From the NCBI GenBank assembly GCA_018266875.1, contig JAFDZR010000045.1, forward strand, positions 62,001 to 126,000: a stretch of DNA of 64,000 bases, given 5' to 3'. The position numbers and the translations under genes are program-made. The notes under the pieces are model-generated. The model did not search any database and had not been told where the DNA came from. It was given only the letters and a program-made list of their open reading frames with translations. Every line of letters starts with the position of its first letter. The first letter of the stretch is position 1. Below are positions 54,835 to 63,786 of the stretch, piece by piece. Source of the stretch: Bacteroidota bacterium. GTDB taxonomy: Bacteria; Bacteroidota; Ignavibacteria; Tepidaquicellales; Tepidaquicellaceae.

Positions 54835-55863
54835 ATGAGATCACTTGTTCTGCATAAGACTGACAAAGGGAAAAAATATTCTGATCTTTTCCGGATAGAA
54901 GAAACTTCTTTACCTGAACTTTCGGATGACGAAGTCCTTGTAAAGGTTCATTTCGCTTCACTTAACCACCGTGATCTCTGGATAGCCGAAGGGGCTTATT
55001 CAAAGATCCGTCTTCCCGTAGTTCTCGGTTCAGACGGCGCCGGAACAGTTCATTCAGCCGGTAAGAATGTTAAAAATTTTTTCAGGGATGATAAAGTTTT
55101 AATTTATCCTTGCAGAAACTGGGGTGAGAGCGAAGATTTTCAAGACCGCAGCTTTCAGATTCTGGGAATGCCCGATAACGGGACTTTTGCGGAATATGTC
55201 AGGATTCCGCAGTCCGCACTTTATAAAATCCCGGCTCATCTTGATCTGTCTATGGCTTCAGCTTTCCCGCTTGCAGGTCTCACCGCTTTCAGGGCATTGT
55301 ATACAAAAGCCGTTCTCAAAAAAGACGATACGGTTCTTATTACTGGATCAGGCGGCGGAGTTTCCGCTCTTGCTTTGATGTTTGCAGTCGCATCCGGAGC
55401 CGATGTTTTTGTAACTTCAGGTAGCGAGCAAAAGATCAGCAAAGCTGTTTCCCTCGGAGCAAAAGGCGGAGTTAAATATAATAACCGGGAATGGTCCAAA
55501 GAGTTGTTGTCTCTGACGGGAAATAAGATAGATGTAATTATAGACGGAACAGGCGGAAAATTTTTTTCGGATTTTATTGAGATCGGCAGTTACGGCGCAA
55601 GAATAGTCTCTTACGGAGCGACACTCGGATATCCGGATAGACTTGATCTGCACAAAGTTTACTGGAAACAGCTTAAAATTCTCGGCACAACAATGGGAAG
55701 CGCCGCGGATTTCCGGGGTATGCTGGATTTTATCTCGGATAAAAAGGTCGTACCTGTTATTGATAATATCTATCCGTTTGATGAATTCTGTAAAGCATTC
55801 GACAGGATGGGTAATTCTGAACAGTTCGGAAAGATTGTGATGAAAATTAATACCGGAGAATAA
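54835..55863 (+). CDS. Medium-chain dehydrogenase, quinone-oxidoreductase-like
   Basis: A 342-aa MDR enzyme. The GroES-like N-domain includes EVLVKVHFASLNHRDLWIAEG and LPVVLGSDGAGTV. The Rossmann motif is GSGGGVSALALMFA. The catalytic zinc ligands (Cys and GHE of alcohol dehydrogenases) are replaced (HRD, GSD) and the structural four-cysteine lobe is absent, so this is probably a zinc-free NADPH quinone reductase type. The ATG was chosen because GGAG lies 7 nt before it within the end of xth; a longer frame upstream only overlaps xth. Confidence 0.85.
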   Translation: MRSLVLHKTDKGKKYSDLFRIEETSLPELSDDEVLVKVHFASLNHRDLWIAEGAYSKIRLPVVLGSDGAGTVHSAGKNVKNFFRDDKVLIYPCRNWGESEDFQDRSFQILGMPDNGTFAEYVRIPQSALYKIPAHLDLSMASAFPLAGLTAFRALYTKAVLKKDDTVLITGSGGGVSALALMFAVASGADVFVTSGSEQKISKAVSLGAKGGVKYNNREWSKELLSLTGNKIDVIIDGTGGKFFSDFIEIGSYGARIVSYGATLGYPDRLDLHKVYWKQLKILGTTMGSAADFRGMLDFISDKKVVPVIDNIYPFDEFCKAFDRMGNSEQFGKIVMKINTGE

Positions 55864-55977
55864 TTATTTCACATCAGGAACTTTAAGCAAACCCTTCTGA
55901 TTTTCTATTTAACAATTTCAGATTCATTTCAGCTATTCATTTTTAAAAATAATTTATTCTAATTTAACAGATCATTT

Positions 55978-56400
55978 ATGTCAGAAAAAATTTCACAAAC
56001 AAAAACCGATCTCGGTTTATTCATTCTCAGACTTGGAACCGGGATTTCTTTCATTTTCATTCACGGCTGGAATAAAATATTCGGAGGTCCTGAAATATGG
56101 AGCAGGATAGGAGGGGCAATGGCTTCGTTTGGAATTGATTTTATGCCGGCTTTCTGGGGCTTTATGGCTGCAGTCAGTGAATTCGGAGGAGGGATAATGC
56201 TGCTTCTAGGTTTATTCACAAGGACAACTTCATCCTTCATGGCGTTCACAATGATAGTGGCATTTTCTAAACACATCTTGAATCACGATCCCTGGTCAAA
56301 AGTTTTCTATCCGCTTGAAATGCTTACTATATTTCTCGCTTTAATTATAATGGGAGCAGGTAAATACAGTCTCGATGCTTTGATTTCAAGGAAGAAATAA
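55978..56400 (+). CDS. DoxX family membrane protein
   Basis: 140 aa with four transmembrane helices. LGLFILRLGTGISFIFIHGWNKIFGGP, FMAAVSEFGGGIMLLLGLFTRTTSSFMAFTMIVA and FYPLEMLTIFLALIIMGAGKYSLD are the DoxX pattern. Proteins of this family occur in redox and detoxification contexts; the exact role is unknown. It is followed by a bidirectional terminator. Confidence 0.88.
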   Translation: MSEKISQTKTDLGLFILRLGTGISFIFIHGWNKIFGGPEIWSRIGGAMASFGIDFMPAFWGFMAAVSEFGGGIMLLLGLFTRTTSSFMAFTMIVAFSKHILNHDPWSKVFYPLEMLTIFLALIIMGAGKYSLDALISRKK

Positions 56401-56431
56401 ATTTTTATCCAGGGATCATATTCAGTCCGGA

Positions 56432-56476
56432 GAAAAAAAAACTGAACAGGACATTCCCGTTCAGTTTATTTTTTTT
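56432..56476. terminator. Bidirectional terminator
   Basis: AAACTGAAC (56439-56447) pairs with GTTCAGTTT (56459-56467). An A-run lies on the left and a T-run (ATTTTTTTT) on the right, so it works for doxX on the plus strand and for the minus-strand gene ending at 56531. Confidence 0.8.
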
Positions 56477-56530
56477 AATTTCTTTCTGTAAAAATACTGA
56501 TTAACTGATATGTTTTACCATAATCTTCCG

Positions 56531-56968
56531 TTAATCTTCCATCAAACCATTTCTTTTTTTGCTTCTTTTCCATGAATCAAAAAAAGTCTTTATTCCGACA
56601 GATACAGCTGTGATGGTATTCACTGTATCCATAACGGGAGGTTCGATCGCATTCTGAATTTTCTGCTCGAATTCAATTACACTTTCGGCGGTATCCTTTA
56701 CTCTTTCCACTACAGTTCCAAGCACATCAATATTTTCATTTACTTTTTCGGTGGCTTTATTGACATTCTCCGCCAGCATCCCGATCTTGTCAAATGCAGA
56801 GATTATCTTTGGCTTTATTTCCTTGGAATCAAGAGCTATCGAATCCATTTTCGTTGATATATGCTTGAATATCCTGCTGATCTTGAGCATCAGAACGATG
56901 ATAGTAATAAAAAGAATTATTATTATTACATTAATGACAATCTGCAGTATTAGAACTGTATCTTCCAA
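56531..56968 (-). CDS. Membrane-anchored coiled-coil protein, DUF948-like
   Basis: 145 aa. An N-terminal transmembrane helix (about 5-28, VLILQIVINVIIIILFITIIVLML) is followed by a long amphipathic helical region (KIGMLAENVNKATEKVNENIDVLGTVVERVKDTAESVIEFEQKIQ) with heptad-like spacing. This resembles DUF948 proteins, which often sit next to YtxH genes, as it does here. The start is TTG (56968). Role unknown, possibly envelope stress. Confidence 0.65.
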   Translation of the reverse strand: MEDTVLILQIVINVIIIILFITIIVLMLKISRIFKHISTKMDSIALDSKEIKPKIISAFDKIGMLAENVNKATEKVNENIDVLGTVVERVKDTAESVIEFEQKIQNAIEPPVMDTVNTITAVSVGIKTFFDSWKRSKKRNGLMED

Positions 56969-56986
56969 TTTTTTCTGATATTAATT

Positions 56987-57406
56987 TTATGAACTTTTTT
57001 TCTTTTCTTCATTGTATGCTTCGATACCGGCTTTGAAAGCGTCTTTGATCTTTCCTGACTCTGAAGTAAGTATATCTTTTGTAGATTCATATGTTCCGGT
57101 TGCTTTTACTTTGGCATCATTAAGAACATTGTTCGCGTCATCGATCAGAGAACTTGCTTTCTTTCTTGCGTCAGAGATTAGTTCTTCAGATTTTCTTTTT
57201 CCTTCATTGATGAGATTGGTTGCTTTTGATTTTGCAACCTGAAGATATTCAGATGTATCGTCCATAAGTTCGTCTTTCTTTAATCTTATGTCATTTCTTA
57301 ATTCCCTGCCGCTTTTTGGTGCATAAAGCAGAGCTATTGCAGCGCCTACTACACTGCCTGTTATAAACCCTAACAAAAGTCCTTTTGTTGTTTTATTGTC
57401 GTCCAT
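56987..57406 (-). CDS. YtxH domain protein
   Basis: 139 aa. The YtxH motif is the N-terminal glycine-rich membrane segment GLLLGFITGSVVGAAIALLYAPKSGRELRNDI. The rest is an alanine/lysine-rich helix like LEA or apolipoprotein-type stress proteins. AAGGAG before the ATG is a strong ribosome-binding site. The DUF948-like gene follows after 18 nt, and co-expression is likely. Confidence 0.82.
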   Translation of the reverse strand: MDDNKTTKGLLLGFITGSVVGAAIALLYAPKSGRELRNDIRLKKDELMDDTSEYLQVAKSKATNLINEGKRKSEELISDARKKASSLIDDANNVLNDAKVKATGTYESTKDILTSESGKIKDAFKAGIEAYNEEKKKSS

Positions 57407-57468
57407 TGTGATTTCTCCTTAGTTTTATTATTATTATCAATATAAATTAATTTAATTTTATTAGCAAA

Positions 57469-58860
57469 TTAGATATTTATTGCTTCATTATAAGCTACTC
57501 CAACGGCTTCCATATTGGCTTCGCTTAATGTCGGATGTGCATGTACAGTTTTCAGTATCTGTTCATGCGTGGCTTCAAGTGACTTTGCCAGCACAAATTC
57601 CATTATCAGTTCAGTAGCCTCGACTCCTACTATATGCGCGCCAATCAGCTCATCATATTTTTTGTCAAAAATTACTTTGATCATTCCCACGGTCTCACCC
57701 ATCGCTCTTGATTTACCGCTTGCGGAATAAGGAAATTTACCTACATTGATCTCGTAACCTTCTTCCAGCGCTTTCTTCTCCGTAAGTCCTACGGAAGCTA
57801 CCTGCGGCTGACAGTATGTGCAGCCGGGGATCGTTGAATAGTCTATGTCCGGCACATGCATTCCTTTTATCTTTTCCACGCAGTTTATTCCTTCCGAAGA
57901 TGCAACGTGCGCAAGCCACGGCGGTCCGATCACATCGCCGATCGCGAAAATTCCCTCAACATTTGTTTTGTAATCCCTGTCTACTATAATGTTTCCTTTT
58001 TCTATTTTTACTCCCAGATCCTCAAGACCGAATTTCTCAGTATTTCCAGTGACACCGATAGCAATCAGAACTACATCAGATTCAATTTCCTCGCTGCTTT
58101 TTCCTGATACTTTTGTGATCACTTTATCACCTTTGACTTCGACGCTTTCCGTCTTCGTTCCCGTGAGAAGTTTAATTCCGCTTTTCTTGAACTCTCTGGC
58201 AACAACATCAGAAATATCCTTATCCTCGACCGGCATTATATTCGGCATCATTTCTATTACGGTCACTTCCGTTCCGAATGCATTATAAAAATATGCGAAC
58301 TCAACTCCAATTGCTCCGCTACCTACTACTGTCATTTTCTTCGGAAGTTCTTTTAACAACATTGCGCCTGTGGAAGAAAGAACTTTTTTCTCATCAAATT
58401 TAAGATCACCAAGTCCTCTTGTCTTTGCGCCGGTTGCAATTATGATATTCTTTGCTTTGATCTTTTCAGTTTCCTTTCCGGACTTATCATTAACGGAAAC
58501 AGACTTGTCTTTATTAATGTAAGCCGAGCCTTCAAATACATCTATCTTATTTTTTTTCATAAGATACCTGACGCCTTTTTCCGAGATGTCAGCAACGCCT
58601 CTGGATCTGGAAATTATTTTTTCAAAGTCGAACTGAACATTTTCCACCGAGATCCCGAAATCATTAAGATGCTTCAGACCGTTCATGAGCTCGGCGTTTT
58701 TAAGAAGAGCTTTTGTCGGAATGCATCCCCAGTTCAGACATACACCGCCGAGTCTGTCCCTTTCTATAATTGCAGTCTTCATACCAAGCTGAGAGGCTCT
58801 GATAGCAGTTGTATAACCGCCGGGACCGCTTCCGATCACGACCACATCAAATTCTTTCAT
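57469..58860 (-). CDS. lpdA: Dihydrolipoyl dehydrogenase
   Basis: A 463-aa FAD/NAD flavoprotein that reoxidises lipoyl groups of 2-oxoacid dehydrogenases or the glycine cleavage system. N-terminal FAD motif VVVIGSGPGGYTTAIRA; redox disulfide C41/C46 in GGVCLNWGCIPTK; NAD-binding VVGSGAIGVEFAYF; FAD motif GIFAIGDV; and the C-terminal catalytic HAHPTLSEA. No E1 or E2 genes are adjacent, so it may serve several complexes. Confidence 0.95.
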   Translation of the reverse strand: MKEFDVVVIGSGPGGYTTAIRASQLGMKTAIIERDRLGGVCLNWGCIPTKALLKNAELMNGLKHLNDFGISVENVQFDFEKIISRSRGVADISEKGVRYLMKKNKIDVFEGSAYINKDKSVSVNDKSGKETEKIKAKNIIIATGAKTRGLGDLKFDEKKVLSSTGAMLLKELPKKMTVVGSGAIGVEFAYFYNAFGTEVTVIEMMPNIMPVEDKDISDVVAREFKKSGIKLLTGTKTESVEVKGDKVITKVSGKSSEEIESDVVLIAIGVTGNTEKFGLEDLGVKIEKGNIIVDRDYKTNVEGIFAIGDVIGPPWLAHVASSEGINCVEKIKGMHVPDIDYSTIPGCTYCQPQVASVGLTEKKALEEGYEINVGKFPYSASGKSRAMGETVGMIKVIFDKKYDELIGAHIVGVEATELIMEFVLAKSLEATHEQILKTVHAHPTLSEANMEAVGVAYNEAINI

Positions 58861-58967
58861 AAAATATTTTACGGATTTAGATTATTTATTGTAAGTTTTA
58901 TGTAAATTACTAATATTGATTCTGTATCTCAATGTAATATTTAATTTAAATTACAATAAGTTTGAAG

Positions 58968-59198
58968 ATGGACTCTTTCCAGAATATAGGTAAAATGCTG
59001 ATAATTTCAGGAGTGATCATTGCTCTTCTGGGAATTCTGATCACTTTTTCTGACAGGATCCCTTTCCTTGGAAAACTGCCGGGTGATATAAAGATCAAAA
59101 AGGAAAATTTCGTGTTTTATTTCCCGGTTGTTACTTCAATTTTGATCAGCATTCTTATCTCGCTTATAATTTATTTTTTTAACAGAATGAGAAAATGA
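58968..59198 (+). CDS. DUF2905 membrane protein
   Basis: 76 aa with two transmembrane helices and the conserved loop RIPFLGKLPGDIKIKKENFVFYFP that defines DUF2905. Function unknown. The ATG at 58968 was preferred to the TTG two codons earlier. Its stop overlaps the ATG of the next gene (ATGA), so translation is coupled. Confidence 0.85.
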   Translation: MDSFQNIGKMLIISGVIIALLGILITFSDRIPFLGKLPGDIKIKKENFVFYFPVVTSILISILISLIIYFFNRMRK

Positions 59199-59887
59199 AT
59201 CCAGTCGAAAAGATAAAGACGGAATTATACGAATATGATATAAAGATCAGGAATATATTCATAACCGGCGGAACAGGTTATATCGGAAGGAATCTGATAC
59301 CTCTGTTTGTTAAAAGGAATTATTATTTGAAATTACTTACAAGAAACCGTTACGGAAAAAAGATACCTGACTACTGTGATATCATTGAAGGGAATGCTTT
59401 GAATAGTATTTCTTATAAAGATAAGATCCGCCCGTGTGAAACTTTCATACATCTTGTCGGCGAGTCCCATCCCGCTCCGTGGAAGGGAAAGCAGTTCAGT
59501 TCAGTTGACCTTGTATCCATTGAAGAGGCCGTCAAAGCTGCGGTTCATGCCGGCATACAGAATTTTATTTATTTAAGCGTTGCTCATCCTGCGCCTGTGA
59601 TGAAAGAATTTATAAAGGTAAGAATGAAGGGTGAGGAACTTCTGAGAAACAGCGGCATACGATGTTCGTTTATAAGACCATGGTATGTTACCGGACCCGG
59701 ACATTACTGGCCGCTTGTTTTCCAGCCGGCATACAAGGTAATGGAGAATATATCTTCCACCGCTGAATTTGCGGGAAGACTGGGACTTGTAAATATTGAT
59801 CAGTTAATTAACTGCATTGTTCATGCAGTTGAAAATCCTCCTTACAATATTGACATATACAATGTTAAGGATATCAGGAAGTTTTAA
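59195..59887 (+). CDS. NAD(P)-binding SDR-type epimerase/reductase
   Basis: A 230-aa atypical short-chain dehydrogenase. The nucleotide motif is IFITGGTGYIGRNLIPLFVKRN. It then reads CETFIHLVGESHPAPWKGKQF, NFIYLSVAHPAP and the C-terminal SFIRPWYVTGPGHYWPLVF. The canonical Y-x3-K pair is not evident, so it is of the NmrA/complex I-NDUFA9-like group. Substrate unknown. It follows DUF2905 by an ATGA overlap. Confidence 0.78.
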   Translation: MNPVEKIKTELYEYDIKIRNIFITGGTGYIGRNLIPLFVKRNYYLKLLTRNRYGKKIPDYCDIIEGNALNSISYKDKIRPCETFIHLVGESHPAPWKGKQFSSVDLVSIEEAVKAAVHAGIQNFIYLSVAHPAPVMKEFIKVRMKGEELLRNSGIRCSFIRPWYVTGPGHYWPLVFQPAYKVMENISSTAEFAGRLGLVNIDQLINCIVHAVENPPYNIDIYNVKDIRKF

Positions 59888-59898
59888 TTTTTTAATTA

Positions 59899-61494
59899 AT
59901 GAATAATTTTTTTACCGTAAAATATATTTCAGAACAGCTTAACAAAGATCTAAAAGGTTCAGTTATCAGCGAAATTTTTTCCCAGGAAAAAGACAAACTG
60001 TGCATCGGAATTAATTCCGTAAAAGGATCCGGCATTCTTGAATTCTCCGCTCAGAAGAAATTTCCTTATCTGCTTCTGAAAAGGAATTTTTCAAAGGCAA
60101 AGCGAAACGCTGTGAATCTTTTTCAGGAGATCGAAGGAATGACTGCACTCGGAGCGGACTTACTGAATAATGACAGGATAATAAAATTAACTCTCAGCGG
60201 TGGCTATTATTTACTCTTTACTTTTTTTACCGGTAAAGCAAACTGTTTTCTTATAAAAGATGATTCCGCTGTAAATGCTTTCAAGGAAAAAGAAGATTTT
60301 TCCGGGCAGCCCGTTGATGAATTGTTTCCTCAAAAAAATTCAGAGGAAGTAAGGAATTACCGTGACCTGAATGAATTCATAAGATCGGAATACAGAAAAT
60401 TCGGAAGTACTTACATTAATGAAGCGCTTTACAGATCAGATCTGAAAAAGTCATCCCCGGCTGATGAAACTTCCGTAAATACACTGCGAGAAAATTTTAA
60501 AAAGTTAGAGAAAGAGATGGACCCGCCTGTTTTTCTTTTGTATAAAAAAGATGATGATCTTAAAATTTCACTGACCAGGCTTTCACACCTGAATGAATAT
60601 CAGGCGGAAGAATTTCCGGATATTAACGAACTGCTGATATCATATCTGAGAATTTCTTCCGGCGCGAAAAGATTTACCGACGCCAAGGAGAATGCTCTTG
60701 CTGAAATAAACAGGAAATTAATTCATCAAAAAAGAAAGCTCGAAGGTCTTGAAAAAAATCTTGAACATAGCAGGAATTCCGAAGAACTTAAGGACAAGGG
60801 CAATCTCATTCTGCAGAATATTCATTCGGTTAAAAAAGGAGATACTGTCCTTAATGTAAATGACTTTAATGATCCGAACAAAAAAACGGAGATCAAACTG
60901 AAAGCGGAACTGTCACCTTCCGAAAACGCAGAGGTATATTTTAACAGATATAAGAAACTGAAAAATTCAGACAGTCTTCTTTTGAAGAAAATTTCAGAGC
61001 TGAAAAAAAATATCTCTGAACTGGAAAGCGAATTCAGAAATGTTGACGAGTCTGATGATTTTAAAAAAATAATCAAAGAGGAAAAGAAATTGCAGGAATC
61101 TAAAAACGACGAGACTTCAAAGTTCAGGAAGTTCATTCTTAATGACAAGTATCAGGTCTGGGTCGGTAAAGACAGTGTTTCAAACGATCTGCTGACTACA
61201 AAATATGCATCTCAAAATGATCTTTGGTTTCATGTTCGCGGAGCAAGTGGTTCTCATACTGTTTTGAAGATAAGCACTAAAGAATCTGTTCCAAAAGAAA
61301 TAATCTCTGCAGCTGCTTCAATTTCAGCATATTACAGCAAAGCCCGTAATGCCGGGAATGTGCCGGTAGCTTATTGTGAAAAAAAACATGTAAAGAAAAA
61401 GAAGGGATTTAAATCCGGAACTGTGACTATGGAAAGAGAAAAAGTAATTTTTGTAAAACCTGCTCTGCCTGAGGATTTTAAAACAGAGAATTGA
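59899..61494 (+). CDS. RqcH/NFACT family ribosome-quality-control protein
   Basis: 531 aa. The NFACT-N domain (about 1-180) contains the D92-R93 pair (NNDRIIKL) that in RqcH binds the alanyl-tRNA region. A long coiled coil (about 220-390) is followed by the NFACT-R domain with KYQVWVGKDSVSNDLLTTKYASQNDLWFHVRGASGSHTVL and the basic tail KKHVKKKKGFKSGTV. RqcH binds obstructed 50S subunits and adds C-terminal alanine tails. The architecture matches, though the activity was not tested here. Confidence 0.85.
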   Translation: MNNFFTVKYISEQLNKDLKGSVISEIFSQEKDKLCIGINSVKGSGILEFSAQKKFPYLLLKRNFSKAKRNAVNLFQEIEGMTALGADLLNNDRIIKLTLSGGYYLLFTFFTGKANCFLIKDDSAVNAFKEKEDFSGQPVDELFPQKNSEEVRNYRDLNEFIRSEYRKFGSTYINEALYRSDLKKSSPADETSVNTLRENFKKLEKEMDPPVFLLYKKDDDLKISLTRLSHLNEYQAEEFPDINELLISYLRISSGAKRFTDAKENALAEINRKLIHQKRKLEGLEKNLEHSRNSEELKDKGNLILQNIHSVKKGDTVLNVNDFNDPNKKTEIKLKAELSPSENAEVYFNRYKKLKNSDSLLLKKISELKKNISELESEFRNVDESDDFKKIIKEEKKLQESKNDETSKFRKFILNDKYQVWVGKDSVSNDLLTTKYASQNDLWFHVRGASGSHTVLKISTKESVPKEIISAAASISAYYSKARNAGNVPVAYCEKKHVKKKKGFKSGTVTMEREKVIFVKPALPEDFKTEN

Positions 61495-61513
61495 ACAGGG
61501 ATTTAAAATCGGA

Positions 61514-62275
61514 TCAAATGCTGTCATATTTTACCATATTCCTTTCAAGCTCATTCAGCTTTTCCTCAATTCTTTTCGAATTCGGCGAACCCGCTCTAAT
61601 TAAAAAGCTGTATGCTTCATACGCCTGTTTGTAATTCCTCTGTTCAGCATAAAGATCAGCAAGCGTCTCGGTGATTATTTTAATGTGCTTTTCAAGTTCA
61701 GAGTCCGATCTGGAATCGGATTTTGCTTTCTGATCTTCAGCTCCGGAAGTTCTGTAATTTTTTCTGAAATGAAATTCCGAATATATGGCTTCAAAATTTT
61801 TGAAATCGGGATCGGAATCCGGAATGGAATATTTATAAAGTAGGTCATTGACAGAAAATTCTGTAAATAATTTTTCCTGCGGATCGAATTTTTTCTCAAA
61901 TGTCCTGAAGTCAAATTTAATTTTTGACTCTTTCGGATAATATATCTTTTCCTGACCGGAAACGGACCTTAGATTCTGAATATTTCCTGAAAGCTTCTGG
62001 ATGATTTCCCTTACGGATATTTTGTTCTTTATCTCATTGAAAATATTTTCCGCTTCATTCAGATATTCAGCTTTGAGAAATGCTTTCAGAAGAATGAGTT
62101 TAATAGTAAGGTAATTCGGATATATATTCAGACCGGATTTACATACTGAAATGCATTCCTCATACTGTTCGTTCAGATAATAAAGATTTGCAAGCCGGAA
62201 AAATAACGGTGAAAGATAATTACTATCCAGTCTGGACTTTGCATCCTCAATATATTTATGAAAGTTATTCTGCAT
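61514..62275 (-). CDS. TPR-containing hypothetical protein
   Basis: A 253-aa soluble protein. N-terminal repeats (LSPLFFRLANLYYLNEQYEECISVCKSGLNIYPNYL and TIKLILLKAFLKAEYLNEAENIFNEIK) and a C-terminal one (LADLYAEQRNYKQAYEAYSFLIRAGSP) fit the TPR pattern, joined by a region rich in charged residues. Function unknown. Its first 11 nt overlap the end of the glycosyltransferase gene, so they may act together. Confidence 0.75.
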   Translation of the reverse strand: MQNNFHKYIEDAKSRLDSNYLSPLFFRLANLYYLNEQYEECISVCKSGLNIYPNYLTIKLILLKAFLKAEYLNEAENIFNEIKNKISVREIIQKLSGNIQNLRSVSGQEKIYYPKESKIKFDFRTFEKKFDPQEKLFTEFSVNDLLYKYSIPDSDPDFKNFEAIYSEFHFRKNYRTSGAEDQKAKSDSRSDSELEKHIKIITETLADLYAEQRNYKQAYEAYSFLIRAGSPNSKRIEEKLNELERNMVKYDSI

Positions 62276-63773
62276 TCAAAGCCATTTTTTCTGAATTGAC
62301 CCTGTTTGAAACGATAACCTGCCTGATTGACAGAAATGATATCATGGAAAATCCTCCGCAGAACATCATCTGAAAAGGTATCGCTGCAACCTGAGCAGTT
62401 GCAATAGCTATCACCACTCCGCCAAAACAATATACCGCCAGAAGAGCTTCAAGATAAGTTGTGAAAGAAAGTTTTTTGTTTACGTATTTCTTTCCTTCCC
62501 ACGAATCCTTCTTATTCATGATCTGATACTTCGGCGTTCTTACAAATTCACTCTTCTTGTCGAGCAGTCCTTCGAGAACAGCTTTAGTATTATTTACTGA
62601 AAAGCCCATGCTGCCTGCGAGAAATACCGGAAAGTATATTATCCGTTTCTGCCAGTCGGGATATACATCCTTCTGTGAATAAAGGTAAAATATGAATGAA
62701 CTTATGAAAGCAAAAATAAATAATGACATGAATTTAAAAACAGTATCATATTCACCCGAGAGCTTTATAAGCATTACAGGAAGATTCAGCAGAGCCGCCA
62801 TAAGAATGAAGGGATATGCAAGATTGCTGTAAAGATGAATGAATGACTGAACTTTAAGTTTGAATGACATATCCGATCTCAGTACTTTCGGATAAACTTT
62901 TTTAGCAGTTTCTATCGCACCTTTTGTCCATCTGAACTGCTGTGATTTCAAAGCGCCGATGTCGGACGGCAGTTCAGCAGGTGAAGTGAAGTTCACAAGA
63001 TATCTGAATTTCCATCCTTTCATCTGCGCTCTGTACGAAAGATCAAGATCTTCAGTAAGCGTATCTGCTTCCCAGTTCCCTGCATCGAATATACATTCCT
63101 TTCTCCATACTCCGCCGGTTCCGTTAAAATTTATAAAAAATCCGGCTCTGTTCCTGACTGCCTGTTCGATCACAAAATGTCCGTCGAGAGCTATTGCCTG
63201 AGTTTTCGTCATCAGTGAATATTCCCTGTTCAGATGTTCCCATCTCGTCTGCACAAGTCCGAGCTTTTCTTCTTTATAAAAATAAGGAATAGTTCTCTTC
63301 AGAAATTTTTTCCGGGGAATAAAATCAGCATCAAAGATGGCTACAAATTCTCCCCTGGCGGTTTCAAGTCCGACCTTCAGGGCTCCGGCTTTAAAGCCTT
63401 CCCGGTTGGTTCTGTGAATATGTTTAATATCGTATCCCTGTTCTTCATATTTAACTATATGATCCTTAATGATCTGCGTAGTCTCATCTGTGGAATCATC
63501 AAGAATCTGAACTTCGAGTTTATCTTTCGGATAGTCCATTCTCAGTACTGAATCTATCAGCCTGGTAATTACATACTGTTCATTGTAAAGAGGTATCTGA
63601 ATGGTGACAACGGGATATTCATCGAGATGGAATTCGCTTTCTTCCAGATCCACTGTTCGTTTATTGAATGTCTTAAAATAATAATAGACCATATTGAAAC
63701 CATGCGCGCCGAAGAAAAACAGTATCGAAAGCGATATTATATATGCAGCAAGTACGAGACTTTCTATATTCAT
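62265..63773 (-). CDS. Family 2 glycosyltransferase, cellulose-synthase-like
   Basis: A 502-aa processive-type inner-membrane transferase. One N-terminal helix (about 5-28) is followed by the GT-A domain: VTIQIPLYNEQYVI, LDDSTD, FDADFIP (DxD), a D in LTEDLDLSYRA and the Q-x-x-R-W motif QQFRWTKG. Four C-terminal helices form the membrane channel. The motif set matches beta-glucan/mannan-type synthases, but the polymer is not predictable; no PilZ domain is seen. Upstream neighbour is the LptE-like fragment. Confidence 0.88.
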   Translation of the reverse strand: MNIESLVLAAYIISLSILFFFGAHGFNMVYYYFKTFNKRTVDLEESEFHLDEYPVVTIQIPLYNEQYVITRLIDSVLRMDYPKDKLEVQILDDSTDETTQIIKDHIVKYEEQGYDIKHIHRTNREGFKAGALKVGLETARGEFVAIFDADFIPRKKFLKRTIPYFYKEEKLGLVQTRWEHLNREYSLMTKTQAIALDGHFVIEQAVRNRAGFFINFNGTGGVWRKECIFDAGNWEADTLTEDLDLSYRAQMKGWKFRYLVNFTSPAELPSDIGALKSQQFRWTKGAIETAKKVYPKVLRSDMSFKLKVQSFIHLYSNLAYPFILMAALLNLPVMLIKLSGEYDTVFKFMSLFIFAFISSFIFYLYSQKDVYPDWQKRIIYFPVFLAGSMGFSVNNTKAVLEGLLDKKSEFVRTPKYQIMNKKDSWEGKKYVNKKLSFTTYLEALLAVYCFGGVVIAIATAQVAAIPFQMMFCGGFSMISFLSIRQVIVSNRVNSEKMALNAE

Positions 63774-63786
63774 TAATTAATTTAGT

